Shown here: positions 1 to 6,294 of the stretch, in pieces
How positions within the stretch are numbered: the first letter of the stretch is position 1
Layout: every line of letters begins with the position of its first letter
Assembly (NCBI GenBank): GCA_900762125.1
Contig: CAAFFL010000058.1
Location: 1-14,176 of the forward strand
From: an uncultured Prevotella sp.
GTDB taxonomy: Bacteria > Bacteroidota > Bacteroidia > Bacteroidales > Bacteroidaceae
DNA length: 14,176 nt
Direction of reading: 5' to 3'
Position numbers and translations under genes: made by a program
Notes under the pieces: generated by a model
What the model saw: the letters and a program-made list of their open reading frames with translations, nothing else
The model's database searches: none
Told to the model about the DNA's origin: nothing

Positions 1-645
1 ATTGCCACAACAACATTGGTTCCTTATTCTGTTGTTCAAATTCACGGATGGATTAATCCTACTGTTGCTAAAAACACAGACGGACAGAACGAGCTCCTGG
101 AGCAGACCACTGACGGACAGCCGTTCTCCTTCATCAGCGGACTGGGCATCGCCCTCGACGCCTTCGAACAGGCCATCACGCCGCTGGAGAAAGGTGCCGC
201 CTTTGACTTCACCCTCACGCCGCAGCAGGCCTACGGTGACTATGTCGACGAACGGGTCCTCGGCCTGGACAAGAACATCTTCACCGTCGACGGACACTTC
301 GATGACAAGCATGTCTATCCCGACGCCATCATCCCTCTGCAGAACGCTGATGGACAGCGGTTCAACGGACAGGTGGTGGAGGTCACGGCCGACAAGGTGA
401 AGATTGACCTCAACCATCCGCTGGCGGGACGCACACTGAACTTTCGCGGACAGATCATCGAGAGTCGGGAGGCTTCCAATGAGGAGCTGTCGGCCTACGT
501 CGCTCAGCTGCAAGGTGGCTGTGGTGGCTGTGGCGGCGGCTGCGATGACTGTGAGAGTGGCTGCGGACATCACGACGGCGAGCATCATCATGGCGACGGC
601 CACTGCGGACATCACGACGGGGGCTGTGGCCACTGCCACCATTAA
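1..645 (+). CDS. slyD: FKBP-type peptidyl-prolyl isomerase, SlyD-like, 5' partial
   Basis: Cis-trans prolyl isomerase and metal-binding chaperone of the SlyD branch of FKBPs, expected in the cytoplasm. The visible part carries the FKBP half-site (QPFSFISGLG, then TLTPQQAYGDY), the inserted chaperone flap (about codons 80-150, with DLNHPLAGRTLNF) and a C-terminal tail very rich in Cys and His (8 Cys and 11 His in the last ~45 residues), which in SlyD proteins binds nickel or other divalent metals. The frame is open from base 1 with no ATG. The first ~24 codons (before KNTDGQNELLEQT) do not resemble a SlyD N-terminus and are AT-rich, unlike the rest, so the true start is missing and the left edge may be a junction. 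A TTG at 16 could be called as start, but I do not believe it. aroC follows after 30 bp on the same strand, so the two are probably co-transcribed. Confidence 0.9.
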   Translation: MATTTLVPYSVVQIHGWINPTVAKNTDGQNELLEQTTDGQPFSFISGLGIALDAFEQAITPLEKGAAFDFTLTPQQAYGDYVDERVLGLDKNIFTVDGHFDDKHVYPDAIIPLQNADGQRFNGQVVEVTADKVKIDLNHPLAGRTLNFRGQIIESREASNEELSAYVAQLQGGCGGCGGGCDDCESGCGHHDGEHHHGDGHCGHHDGGCGHCHH

Positions 646-675
646 TAAGGTATAAAGGATTATTGTAAAATAGCA

Positions 676-1830
676 ATGAGGAATACGTTTGGAACACTGT
701 TTACCCTGACGACCTTCGGCGAGAGCCATGGCCCGGCAGTGGGGGGCGTCGTCGACGGCATGCCGGCGGGCATCGACATTGACATGGACTTCATCCAGCA
801 GGAACTCAACCGCCGCAAACCAGGGCAGAGTCGCATCACGACGGCACGCAAGGAGGCTGACCAGGTGGAGCTCCTCTCGGGTGTCTTTGAGGGGAAGTCG
901 ACCGGCACACCCATCGGATTCCTCGTCCGCAACACCAACCAGCACTCGGCGGACTACGACAACATGCGTGACCTCTTCCGGCCGTCGCATGCTGACTATA
1001 CCTATTTTGAGAAGTACGGCATCCGCGATCACCGTGGCGGAGGACGCTCCTCGGCGCGCATCACCATCGCTCGTGTGGTGGGTGGCGCTCTGGCGAAGCT
1101 CGTGCTCCGCCAGCTCGGCGTCACCATCCAGGCCTACACCTCGCAGGTGGGCCCCATCGCCCTGAGCCGCGACTACCGGCAGTATGACCTCTCACTCACG
1201 GAACAGAACATCGTGCGCTGCCCCGACCCCGAGAAGGCGCATCAGATGGAGGACCTCATCAGCCTTGTGAAGCGCGAGGGCGACACCATCGGCGGCGTGA
1301 TCACCTGCGTCATCAAAGGCTGCCCCGTGGGCCTCGGAGAACCGGAATTCGGCAAGCTCCACGCACAGCTTGGCGCGGCGATGCTCAGCATCAATGCCGT
1401 GAAGGGCTTCGAGTATGGCGACGGCTTCGACATCGTCAGCCACCGTGGCAGTGAGGTCAACGACATCTTCCTGCCCGCTGAGGCGAATAATGAGGTAGCT
1501 GATAAAGTTCAAAGTTCAAACCTCAAAGTTCAAACCTCAAAGTTCAAAGTTCAAAGTTCAAAGTTCAAAGTTCAATGTCATACCAACCACTCCGGGGGCA
1601 TTCAGGGCGGCATCAGCAATGGACAGGACATCTACTTCCGCGTGGCCTTCAAACCGGTGGCGACGCTCCTGCGGGAGCAGCCCACGGTGGACATCCATGG
1701 CAATGCCACGACGCTCACGGCACGCGGCCGTCACGACCCTTGTGTGCTGCCTCGTGCGGTGCCCATCGTCGAGGCAATGGCGGCTATGGTCATATTGGAC
1801 AATTTGCTCCTTCAACAGACCAATATCTAA
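676..1830 (+). CDS. aroC: Chorismate synthase with an in-frame heptapeptide insertion
   Basis: Converts 5-enolpyruvylshikimate-3-phosphate to chorismate, the last step of the shikimate pathway, using reduced FMN. All three family signatures are present: GESHGPAVGG near residues 15-24, the GRSSARITIARVVGGAL region near 123-139, and RHDPCVLPRAVPIVEAM near 350. RPSHADYTY (102-110) and TNHSGGIQGGISNG (about 302-315) are also conserved. At 384 residues it is some 20-30 longer than usual. The excess sits at residues ~277-300, where ten 7-bp units are read as KVQSSNL, KVQTSKF, KVQSSKF, KVQ just before TNHSGG. Frame is kept on both sides, so the protein is probably still made, with a basic, Ser/Lys-rich loop. 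The ATG at 676 begins with the normal MRNTFG start. It probably shares a transcript with slyD. Confidence 0.97.
   Translation: MRNTFGTLFTLTTFGESHGPAVGGVVDGMPAGIDIDMDFIQQELNRRKPGQSRITTARKEADQVELLSGVFEGKSTGTPIGFLVRNTNQHSADYDNMRDLFRPSHADYTYFEKYGIRDHRGGGRSSARITIARVVGGALAKLVLRQLGVTIQAYTSQVGPIALSRDYRQYDLSLTEQNIVRCPDPEKAHQMEDLISLVKREGDTIGGVITCVIKGCPVGLGEPEFGKLHAQLGAAMLSINAVKGFEYGDGFDIVSHRGSEVNDIFLPAEANNEVADKVQSSNLKVQTSKFKVQSSKFKVQCHTNHSGGIQGGISNGQDIYFRVAFKPVATLLREQPTVDIHGNATTLTARGRHDPCVLPRAVPIVEAMAAMVILDNLLLQQTNI
1504..1573. repeat. Ten tandem 7-bp units (AAAGTTC) inside aroC
   Basis: Ten contiguous heptamers: eight are AAAGTTC, and the third and fifth are AAACCTC. Three units make 21 bp, so translation yields a seven-residue period. 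Gain or loss of any number of units that is not a multiple of three would frameshift aroC. Confidence 0.95.
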
Positions 1831-1832
1831 AG

Positions 1833-1849
1833 TGTTTCGCGACGAAACA
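1833..1849 (+). terminator. Small perfect hairpin just after aroC
   Basis: TGTTTCG and CGAAACA pair over 7 bp around a 3-nt CGA loop, three bases after the aroC stop. The following bases (GATAATTTAACG) are AT-rich but hold no clear T run, so it is a weak terminator candidate or a 3'-end stabilising hairpin. Confidence 0.35.
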
Positions 1850-1866
1850 GATAATTTAACGTTTAG

Positions 1867-1900
1867 TTTGCGAAGTTTTTCGATAGATTTCGTACTTTTG
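1867..1900 (+). promoter_or_regulatory. Candidate Bacteroidota promoter with no + strand gene downstream
   Basis: TACTTTTG at 1893-1900 fits the -7 consensus TAnnTTTG, and TTTG at 1867-1870 lies 22 bp upstream, near the usual spacing for the -33 element. It faces right into the gap before pyrD, which is coded on the other strand, so it would drive a short transcript rather than a protein gene. Confidence 0.35.
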
Positions 1901-1904
1901 CAAA

Positions 1905-2008
1905 CGCGACGAGGGATTTGCGAAAACCCCGAATCGAAATTAGTTAAGTCTAGTTTAGTTTTTTGTGTTGGTTGGGGCTGCCTGTTTTGGGTAGCCCCAC
2001 TTTCGTTT
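1905..2008 (+). ncRNA. Possible small RNA between aroC and pyrD
   Basis: Inferred from three visible parts in the right order: the promoter-like element ending at 1900, a small internal hairpin at about 1913-1930 (GGG and TTT pairing with AAA and CCC), and a strong hairpin at 1974-1998 followed by T-rich ACTTTCGTTT. The transcript would be about 100 nt and would end at the pyrD stop codon on the opposite strand. No homology to a known RNA family is recognised. It could equally be the aroC 3' UTR. Confidence 0.25.
1974..1998. terminator. Intergenic terminator hairpin between convergent aroC and pyrD
   Basis: GGGGCTGCC (1974-1982) pairs with GGTAGCCCC (1990-1998) with one G-U pair and a 7-nt loop. 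On + it is followed by ACTTTCGTTTAT. On - the flank is A-rich, with no U run. It lies 8 bp from the pyrD stop, so it may end transcription from either side, better on +. Confidence 0.55.
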
Positions 2009-2912
2009 ATACCACTCCGACGATCTCCTGCAAGCTCTGGCAGCCGTGGCGCTCCAGCCAGTCGACGATGCCGCGCTTCACCTTCACGGTCACGGCAGGG
2101 TCGATGAAGTTGGCCGTACCGATCTCAATAGCCGTAGCGCCAGCCATGAAGAACTCGATGGCATCCTCCGCCGTCATGATGCCGCCAAGGCCCACCACGG
2201 GAATCTTCACCGCACGGTAGACATCGTGGACCATCCGCACGGCGACGGGCTTCACGGCAGGACCGGAGAGGCCTCCCGTGCCAATGCTCAGGCGGGAGCG
2301 ACGGCGCTCAATGTCGATGGACATGCCCATGAGGGTGTTGATGAGGCTCACGGCATCGGCGCCTTCGGCCTCGCAGGCACGGGCGATGTCGGCAATGTTG
2401 GTGACGTTGGGCGAGAGCTTCACGATGAGCGTCTTGTGATAGGCCTTACGAACCGCACGCACCACGCTGGCAGCACCCTCGCAACTTACGCCGAACGCCA
2501 TGCCGCCATCCTTGACATTGGGGCAGGAGATGTTCAGTTCAATGGCAGGGATCTTCTCCAGGACGTCGATCCTCGCAGCACAGGCAGCATAGTTCTCGGG
2601 AGAGTTGCCGCTGACGTTGACGATGAACTGTGAGCGGATGTCCATGATCTTCGGATAGATATGTTCGCAGAAATAGTCTACGCCTTTATTTTGAAGGCCC
2701 ACGCAGTTGAGCATACCCTGAGCGGTCTCTGCCATGCGCGGATAGTCGTTGCCCTGTCGGGGCTCCAGCGTGGTGCCCTTGACGATGATGCCGCCAATCT
2801 CCTCAAGTGGCACGAGGTCCTGAAACTCCAGACCGTAGCCAAACGTGCCACTGGCAGTCATCACGGGGTTGGACAACTGCAACTGATTTATCTTTACACT
2901 AATGTCTACCAT
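2007..2912 (-). CDS. pyrD: Dihydroorotate dehydrogenase B, catalytic subunit
   Basis: FMN enzyme that oxidises dihydroorotate to orotate in pyrimidine synthesis; as the class 1B form it passes electrons through PyrK to NAD+. The 301 residues match the family length. ELNISCPNVKDGGMAFG carries the class 1B catalytic cysteine at residue 130. GTGGLSGPAVKP and VVGLGGIMTAEDAIEFFMAGA form the C-terminal FMN phosphate-binding part of the TIM barrel, and SNPVMTASGTFGYG is the conserved N-terminus. The start codon at 2912 overlaps the end of pyrK by 7 bp, so the two are translationally linked, as expected for a heterotetramer made from one mRNA. The stop lies beside the hairpin at 1974-1998. Confidence 0.97.
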   Translation of the reverse strand: MVDISVKINQLQLSNPVMTASGTFGYGLEFQDLVPLEEIGGIIVKGTTLEPRQGNDYPRMAETAQGMLNCVGLQNKGVDYFCEHIYPKIMDIRSQFIVNVSGNSPENYAACAARIDVLEKIPAIELNISCPNVKDGGMAFGVSCEGAASVVRAVRKAYHKTLIVKLSPNVTNIADIARACEAEGADAVSLINTLMGMSIDIERRRSRLSIGTGGLSGPAVKPVAVRMVHDVYRAVKIPVVGLGGIMTAEDAIEFFMAGATAIEIGTANFIDPAVTVKVKRGIVDWLERHGCQSLQEIVGVV

Positions 2913-3673
2913 AATAGCTTCTCAATATTAAACACTGGACCTTTCTTACATACACACAGATTACCCTCCGTGGTCTTCTCCACACAGCACAGACAAGCAC
3001 CCAGGCCGCACGCCATCATGTTCTCCAGCGATGCCTCGCAGGGGATGCCTTTCTCGCGCGCGTACCGTGCTACAGAAACCATCATCGGCTTCGGACCGCA
3101 CGTCTGGATAAGGTCGAACGATTCTTTCTGGAGAATGGAGTGGTTCGTGACGAAGCCTTTCTCGCCCATCGACGCGTCCTCAGTGGTGACATACACCTCG
3201 CCAACCTCACGGAAGAGGTCGAGCTCCAGCAGATCCTTGGCGGAACGGGCGCCAAGGAGGAACACTGGCTCAATGCCGGCAGCCTTCAGCGCCTTGCCTT
3301 GATAGAGCAGCGGCGCCACACCGACGCCACCACCGACGAGGAGCACGCGCTTGTCGACATTCGGCATCGTGAAGCCATTGCCCAGAGGGAGGAGGCAGTT
3401 GACCGTGTCGCCAGCTTTCAGCGTAGCCAGCTGTCGGGTGCCGTCGCCAATGGCAGCCACGAGGAGCCATAGCTCGTTGCGGTCACGGTCGACGAAGTTG
3501 ATGGAAATGGGACGGCGGAGAAACGTGGCAGGGGAGTGATCCACTCGAACCTCCACAAACTGACCGGGGAGCATCTCCGTCAGAGCATCTGCATGGGTGA
3601 GCTTCAGCAACACATGCTTATCGCTCAGATGCTCCACCGACGACACCGTCAGGTCTAAACAGTATTTCTTCAT
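2906..3673 (-). CDS. pyrK: Dihydroorotate dehydrogenase B, electron transfer subunit
   Basis: FAD and [2Fe-2S] protein that carries electrons from PyrD to NAD+. Reading along 255 residues: a ferredoxin-reductase-type FAD domain with FLRRPISI at 51-58; a nucleotide-binding segment, RVLLVGGGVGVAPLLY, at 109-124; CGPKPMM at 192-198; and a C-terminal iron-sulfur site, MACGLGACLCC (C222, C227, C230), closed by a cysteine in NLCVCKKGPVF (C242 most likely, with C240 and C229 as extra cysteines). pyrD follows with a 7-bp overlap. A TAnnTTTG promoter core lies 83 bp upstream (3756-3763), and the leader between holds four 17-bp repeats. Confidence 0.96.
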   Translation of the reverse strand: MKKYCLDLTVSSVEHLSDKHVLLKLTHADALTEMLPGQFVEVRVDHSPATFLRRPISINFVDRDRNELWLLVAAIGDGTRQLATLKAGDTVNCLLPLGNGFTMPNVDKRVLLVGGGVGVAPLLYQGKALKAAGIEPVFLLGARSAKDLLELDLFREVGEVYVTTEDASMGEKGFVTNHSILQKESFDLIQTCGPKPMMVSVARYAREKGIPCEASLENMMACGLGACLCCVEKTTEGNLCVCKKGPVFNIEKLLW

Positions 3674-3680
3674 AAGTTAT

Positions 3681-3748
3681 CTTTGAGTTATGCAGTTCTT
3701 TGAGTTATGCAGTTCTTTGAGTTATGCAGTTCTTTGAGCTATGCAGTT
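3681..3748. repeat. Four 17-bp tandem repeats in the pyrKD leader
   Basis: The unit CTTTGAGTTATGCAGTT repeats exactly at 3681, 3698 and 3715. A fourth copy at 3732 differs by one base (GAGCTATG). The array starts 7 bp upstream of the pyrK start codon and ends 7 bp before the -7 element at 3756-3763, so it makes up nearly the whole predicted 5' UTR of pyrKD. It is framed by GTTATCTTTG at 3676-3685 and its inverse CAAAGATAAC at 3756-3765. Confidence 0.95.
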
Positions 3749-3755
3749 CTATTTG

Positions 3756-3763
3756 CAAAGATA
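3756..3763 (-). promoter_or_regulatory. Promoter -7 element for pyrK-pyrD
   Basis: On the - strand this reads TATCTTTG, a full match to TAnnTTTG. No good -33 match is seen at the usual distance. The predicted start of transcription, near 3750, gives a leader of about 75 nt made of the 17-bp repeats. Confidence 0.55.
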
Positions 3764-3814
3764 ACGCTTTTCTCCGATAATACTTCAGAAAACAAGGAAA
3801 ACCAAAGAAAACAT

Positions 3815-4294
3815 CTACTTCTTCGGCACAAACGTTTCCCACGTCTGGTCATCATAGAAGACACGGATCTCTGTGATCTGCCTCGTTGGCTTGTCAACAT
3901 ATTTGATGACGGTTTGCGGCTGATTATTGATTGTCGATTGGACACCCTGCGACGATGACGGCCGTGGAGCGTCAAAAAGGGTAGGGGCATAGCTGTTGGC
4001 AGCACTACCCATGGAAGCCTCGCTCTGGGGAGCAGCAGTAGAGGAGGGGGCTGTCGCACTTCCACCGCCAGCCTTCGGTTGATCGTCGACATACATCGGA
4101 CCGTCACCATAGAGCAACCAATAGACCGACACCTTTGGCAGGTGTTGGTGGATGCTGTCCACGATGGAGAGGGTGGGCTTCGTGCGTCCGTTGAAAATGC
4201 CAGAGAGTGATCCCTCGGAGATGCCGGTCATCTGCGCGAAGACTTTCTGCGTCATGTGCTGGTCCTCCATGAGCTTCTTGATTCTGTCCTTCAT
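3815..4294 (-). CDS. Helix-turn-helix (XRE-type) regulator
   Basis: A 159-residue DNA-binding protein. Residues 1-66 form a Cro/C1-type helix-turn-helix: MTQKVFAQMTGISEGSLSGI at 14-33, then GRTKPTLSIVDSI, and VYWLLYGDGPMY at 57-68, which resembles the WLL-G-GPM ending common in Bacteroidota members. A Ser/Ala/Pro/Gln-rich linker (about 72-130) leads to a conserved-looking tail, RQITEIRVFYDDQTWETFVP. The open frame extends 33 codons further upstream, but the ATG at 4294 is chosen because the extension contains the promoter core and fits no domain. No target is known; a role in pyrKD control is only suggested by position, with 141 bp between its stop and the pyrK start. Confidence 0.85.
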   Translation of the reverse strand: MKDRIKKLMEDQHMTQKVFAQMTGISEGSLSGIFNGRTKPTLSIVDSIHQHLPKVSVYWLLYGDGPMYVDDQPKAGGGSATAPSSTAAPQSEASMGSAANSYAPTLFDAPRPSSSQGVQSTINNQPQTVIKYVDKPTRQITEIRVFYDDQTWETFVPKK

Positions 4295-4359
4295 CTTGTC
4301 TCTTTTTGAATGAATGAGTGCCTGAAAGGGGTGTTTCGGCCGTCTTTTGGTTCTGTTTG

Positions 4360-4393
4360 CAAAGTTAAACCAAATATTTGAAACTTCCAACAA
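4360..4393 (-). promoter_or_regulatory. Promoter for the HTH regulator gene
   Basis: On the - strand, TAACTTTG (4367-4360) fits TAnnTTTG, and TTGTTGG (4393-4387) supplies a TTG at -33-like spacing of about 20-23 bp. The start codon lies 65 bp downstream. Confidence 0.5.
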
Positions 4394-4530
4394 TTGGCGG
4401 AATTAATTTATGTTCGTTCATTCAAGTTTGTTCTGTCGAATATTTGATATTTGAAACTGTGAGGCCACGAGATGTGTGTTTGCATTTGCAAATTTAAATT
4501 ATCGCTGTGCTTTCGCTACAAAGCGGTAGT

Positions 4531-4562
4531 TTATATCCCAAAGGTTAACCATTTGGCTATAA
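4531..4562. repeat. Imperfect inverted repeat around GGTTAACC
   Basis: TTATA and CCAAA on the left mirror TTTGG and TATAA on the right, with the self-complementary octamer GGTTAACC in the middle. It could be a protein-binding dyad or a hairpin; no gene start is near on the + side. Confidence 0.5.
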
Positions 4563-4791
4563 GAAAGCTATTTATAAAGTTCTCGACTACAAAACTTCGA
4601 ATATGCATTTCGTCGGAGGACTTTCGGCATCATTATGGTTCACCATTCTTTTAATACCGTCTTTATATTGTTTATTAATAGCGAGTTATGACGAATTTCA
4701 TGGTGTCGAATATTTATCAATGCGAATTTAGATAGTGGAAGATTCGAATTTCTAAAGACGAATATCATCAATTGGAATAATTTGAGGGACA

Positions 4792-4807
4792 CAAACATTT
4801 ATGTTTG
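4792..4807. repeat. 16-bp perfect inverted repeat CAAACAT-TT-ATGTTTG
   Basis: Two 7-bp arms separated by TT. The right arm also contains TATGTTTG (4800-4807), which matches TAnnTTTG on +, so it may be an operator over a promoter, but there is no reading frame to serve. Confidence 0.45.
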
Positions 4808-4903
4808 CAAATCCGAATTAACCATCAAAGCATCAAAGTTTGGAATTCTGAAATGCGGGATTTTAAACCTTAATTAATGCTAAACGTGAATTTCGGAGGG
4901 CCG

Positions 4904-5182
4904 AAACAGGCCAAAATTGGCGTGGCTGAGTTATTCTCAAACGGACTCTCGGCGGCTCGAAAATACGCGATTCTCAGAGCCGAAAAATTGACTTAACTAG
5001 ATAAAAATGGGCAACTTAAGCCTTAAAAAACGGCTTCGAAAATCGTTCAATCTAGACGAAAAACGGGCAAAAAATGGCCAAAAATCAGTCGAAAATCGGT
5101 CCGGGACAGCCAAAAAGGGCCTGCTCTGAGCCTCTAAAACCACCCTAAAAAGTCTCAAAGTGCCCTTTAGAGCGGTCAAAAA
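4904..5182. other. Phased A-tracts: predicted curved DNA
   Basis: Runs of 3-6 A, all on the + strand, recur with centres near 4905, 4915, 4940, 4962, 4985, 5005, 5028, 5041, 5061, 5072, 5082, 5094, 5114, 5138, 5149, 5158 and 5180. Most spacings are close to one or two helical turns (about 10-12 or 20-23 bp), the classic arrangement for intrinsic bending. The tract ends exactly at the holA stop codon. Confidence 0.5.
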
Positions 5183-6211
5183 TCAGTGGAGGATGAAGAA
5201 AATGAGTTCTTTCATCAGGTCTCCGGCATCGGTATTTGGATTGTCGAGGCCTTTTGACTTGGCATCAATCTCGCGAATCTTGTCCAGGATTTGCAGCGTC
5301 TTTCTTCCTGTGAAGTTCTTCAAGCCCGTGAGGTAGGCTGTCACGCCCCACTGTTTGCGCATTTCCAGGAATGCGGCAAGGCTTTGCGGATCCCTTTTGT
5401 TGGGTGCGTAATGTGCAATCATTAGGTTCTGGAAGAAGTTGAAGAGCAACGGGAGAAACGAGAACAAAGAACCAGCCTTAGGGTTGCTGTCAAAGTATTT
5501 GATAATCTGATTGGCTTTGAAGACATCGCGGTTGACGATGGCCGTACGGAGCTCGAAGCTGTTGAAGTCCTTCGACACACCGATGTTCTCCTCCACCATC
5601 TCCGGAGTGATGCGGCGGTCGGCCTCGGGAAGAGAGATGATGAGCTTATCCAGCTCTGACATCAGGCGGTTGAGGTCTGCGCCCACATGGTCGGCGATCA
5701 TCGCGGCGCTCTTGTAGTCGATGGATGCTTTCTTGCCAGTGAGGTAGGCTTGGATGAAGCCGGGAAGCTGCCCGTCCTTCATCTTCTTACTCTCGAAGAC
5801 CACGCCGGTGCGCTCCACAGCAGAGACGAACTTTGTCCGGCGGTTGATGGTACCGTTCTTGTAGCAGATGACGAGGATGGTGGTCGCCAGCGGTTTGGAG
5901 GCATACTTCTCCAGTTTGTCGAAGGAGCGGATGGCCTGTGCCTCCTTGACGATGACCACACGGTGGCTAGCCATCATTGGATAGGCCTTGGCGGCATCGG
6001 CAATCTGTGCGGCATTGGTGTCGGCACCGAAGACCACCGTCTGGTTGAACGCCTGCTCGTCCGGAGTCAGCACATGGCTCTGGATATAGTCGGAGATTTG
6101 GTCGATGTAATAGCTCTCGTCACCCATCAATATATAAATAGGTGAGAAATGACCCGCTTTGAGGTCCTTCATGATGGCGTCGAAGGTGGCTACAGGTTTC
6201 TTTTCTGGCAT
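5183..6211 (-). CDS. holA: DNA polymerase III delta subunit
   Basis: Clamp-loader subunit that opens the beta sliding clamp during replication. The 342 residues fit the family. The N-terminal AAA-like domain starts with FDAIMKDLKAGHFSPIYILMGDESYYIDQI (about 10-40), the conserved delta opening in which the nucleotide-binding loop is degenerate. ILVICYKNGTINRRTKF (112-128) and the Leu/Phe-rich C-terminal collar domain follow, with LFSFLPLLFNFF and a final DLMKELIFFIL. The frame stays open 31 codons upstream, but the ATG at 6211 matches the family start, and the extension contains the promoter. Divergent from the HsdR_N gene across 83 bp. No proper terminator follows, only the phased A-tract region. 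Confidence 0.93.
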   Translation of the reverse strand: MPEKKPVATFDAIMKDLKAGHFSPIYILMGDESYYIDQISDYIQSHVLTPDEQAFNQTVVFGADTNAAQIADAAKAYPMMASHRVVIVKEAQAIRSFDKLEKYASKPLATTILVICYKNGTINRRTKFVSAVERTGVVFESKKMKDGQLPGFIQAYLTGKKASIDYKSAAMIADHVGADLNRLMSELDKLIISLPEADRRITPEMVEENIGVSKDFNSFELRTAIVNRDVFKANQIIKYFDSNPKAGSLFSFLPLLFNFFQNLMIAHYAPNKRDPQSLAAFLEMRKQWGVTAYLTGLKNFTGRKTLQILDKIREIDAKSKGLDNPNTDAGDLMKELIFFILH

Positions 6212-6240
6212 ATCGGTGCGATAAAAACATTTATTTTCGT

Positions 6241-6248
6241 TACCTTTG
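6241..6248 (+). promoter_or_regulatory. Promoter -7 element for the PD-(D/E)XK gene
   Basis: TACCTTTG matches TAnnTTTG and lies 46 bp before the ATG at 6295. The -33 box is not clear. Confidence 0.45.
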
Positions 6249-6281
6249 TGCCTGATTAGGCATTGGGCAACAAAACTGATG

Positions 6282-6289
6282 CAAAGATA
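6282..6289 (-). promoter_or_regulatory. Promoter -7 element for holA
   Basis: The - strand reads TATCTTTG here, 70 bp before the holA ATG, with a TTG (6308-6306) about 16 bp upstream. It lies beside the start of the divergent gene, so the two transcripts would overlap at their 5' ends. Confidence 0.5.
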
Positions 6290-6294
6290 ATAAA

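Larger units (their letters stand above)
4395..5182. other. 788-bp non-coding stretch between two - strand genes
   Basis: No convincing gene on either strand. The left two thirds are AT-rich with many scattered GAATTT/CGAAT words. The short frames at 4472-4654 (+) and 4997-5179 (-, TTG start) lack domain-like composition and promoters. Visible structure: an inverted repeat at 4531-4562, a palindrome at 4792-4807, a CGGCTC/GAGCCG stem at 4953-4982, and A-tracts phased with the helix from about 4904 to 5182. No tRNA or rRNA is recognised. Confidence 0.6.

Noticed and set aside
1867..1900. Promoter for a + strand protein gene overlapping pyrD
   Set aside because: The + frames over pyrD (for example 2046-2633) are shadows of the well-supported - strand gene.
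4472..4654. 60-residue + strand reading frame
   Set aside because: Lies in AT-rich DNA, crosses the inverted repeat at 4531-4562, and shows no domain-like sequence or convincing promoter.
4997..5179. 60-residue - strand reading frame after holA
   Set aside because: TTG start, Phe/Arg/Leu-biased composition produced by the phased A-tracts, no promoter core or domain.
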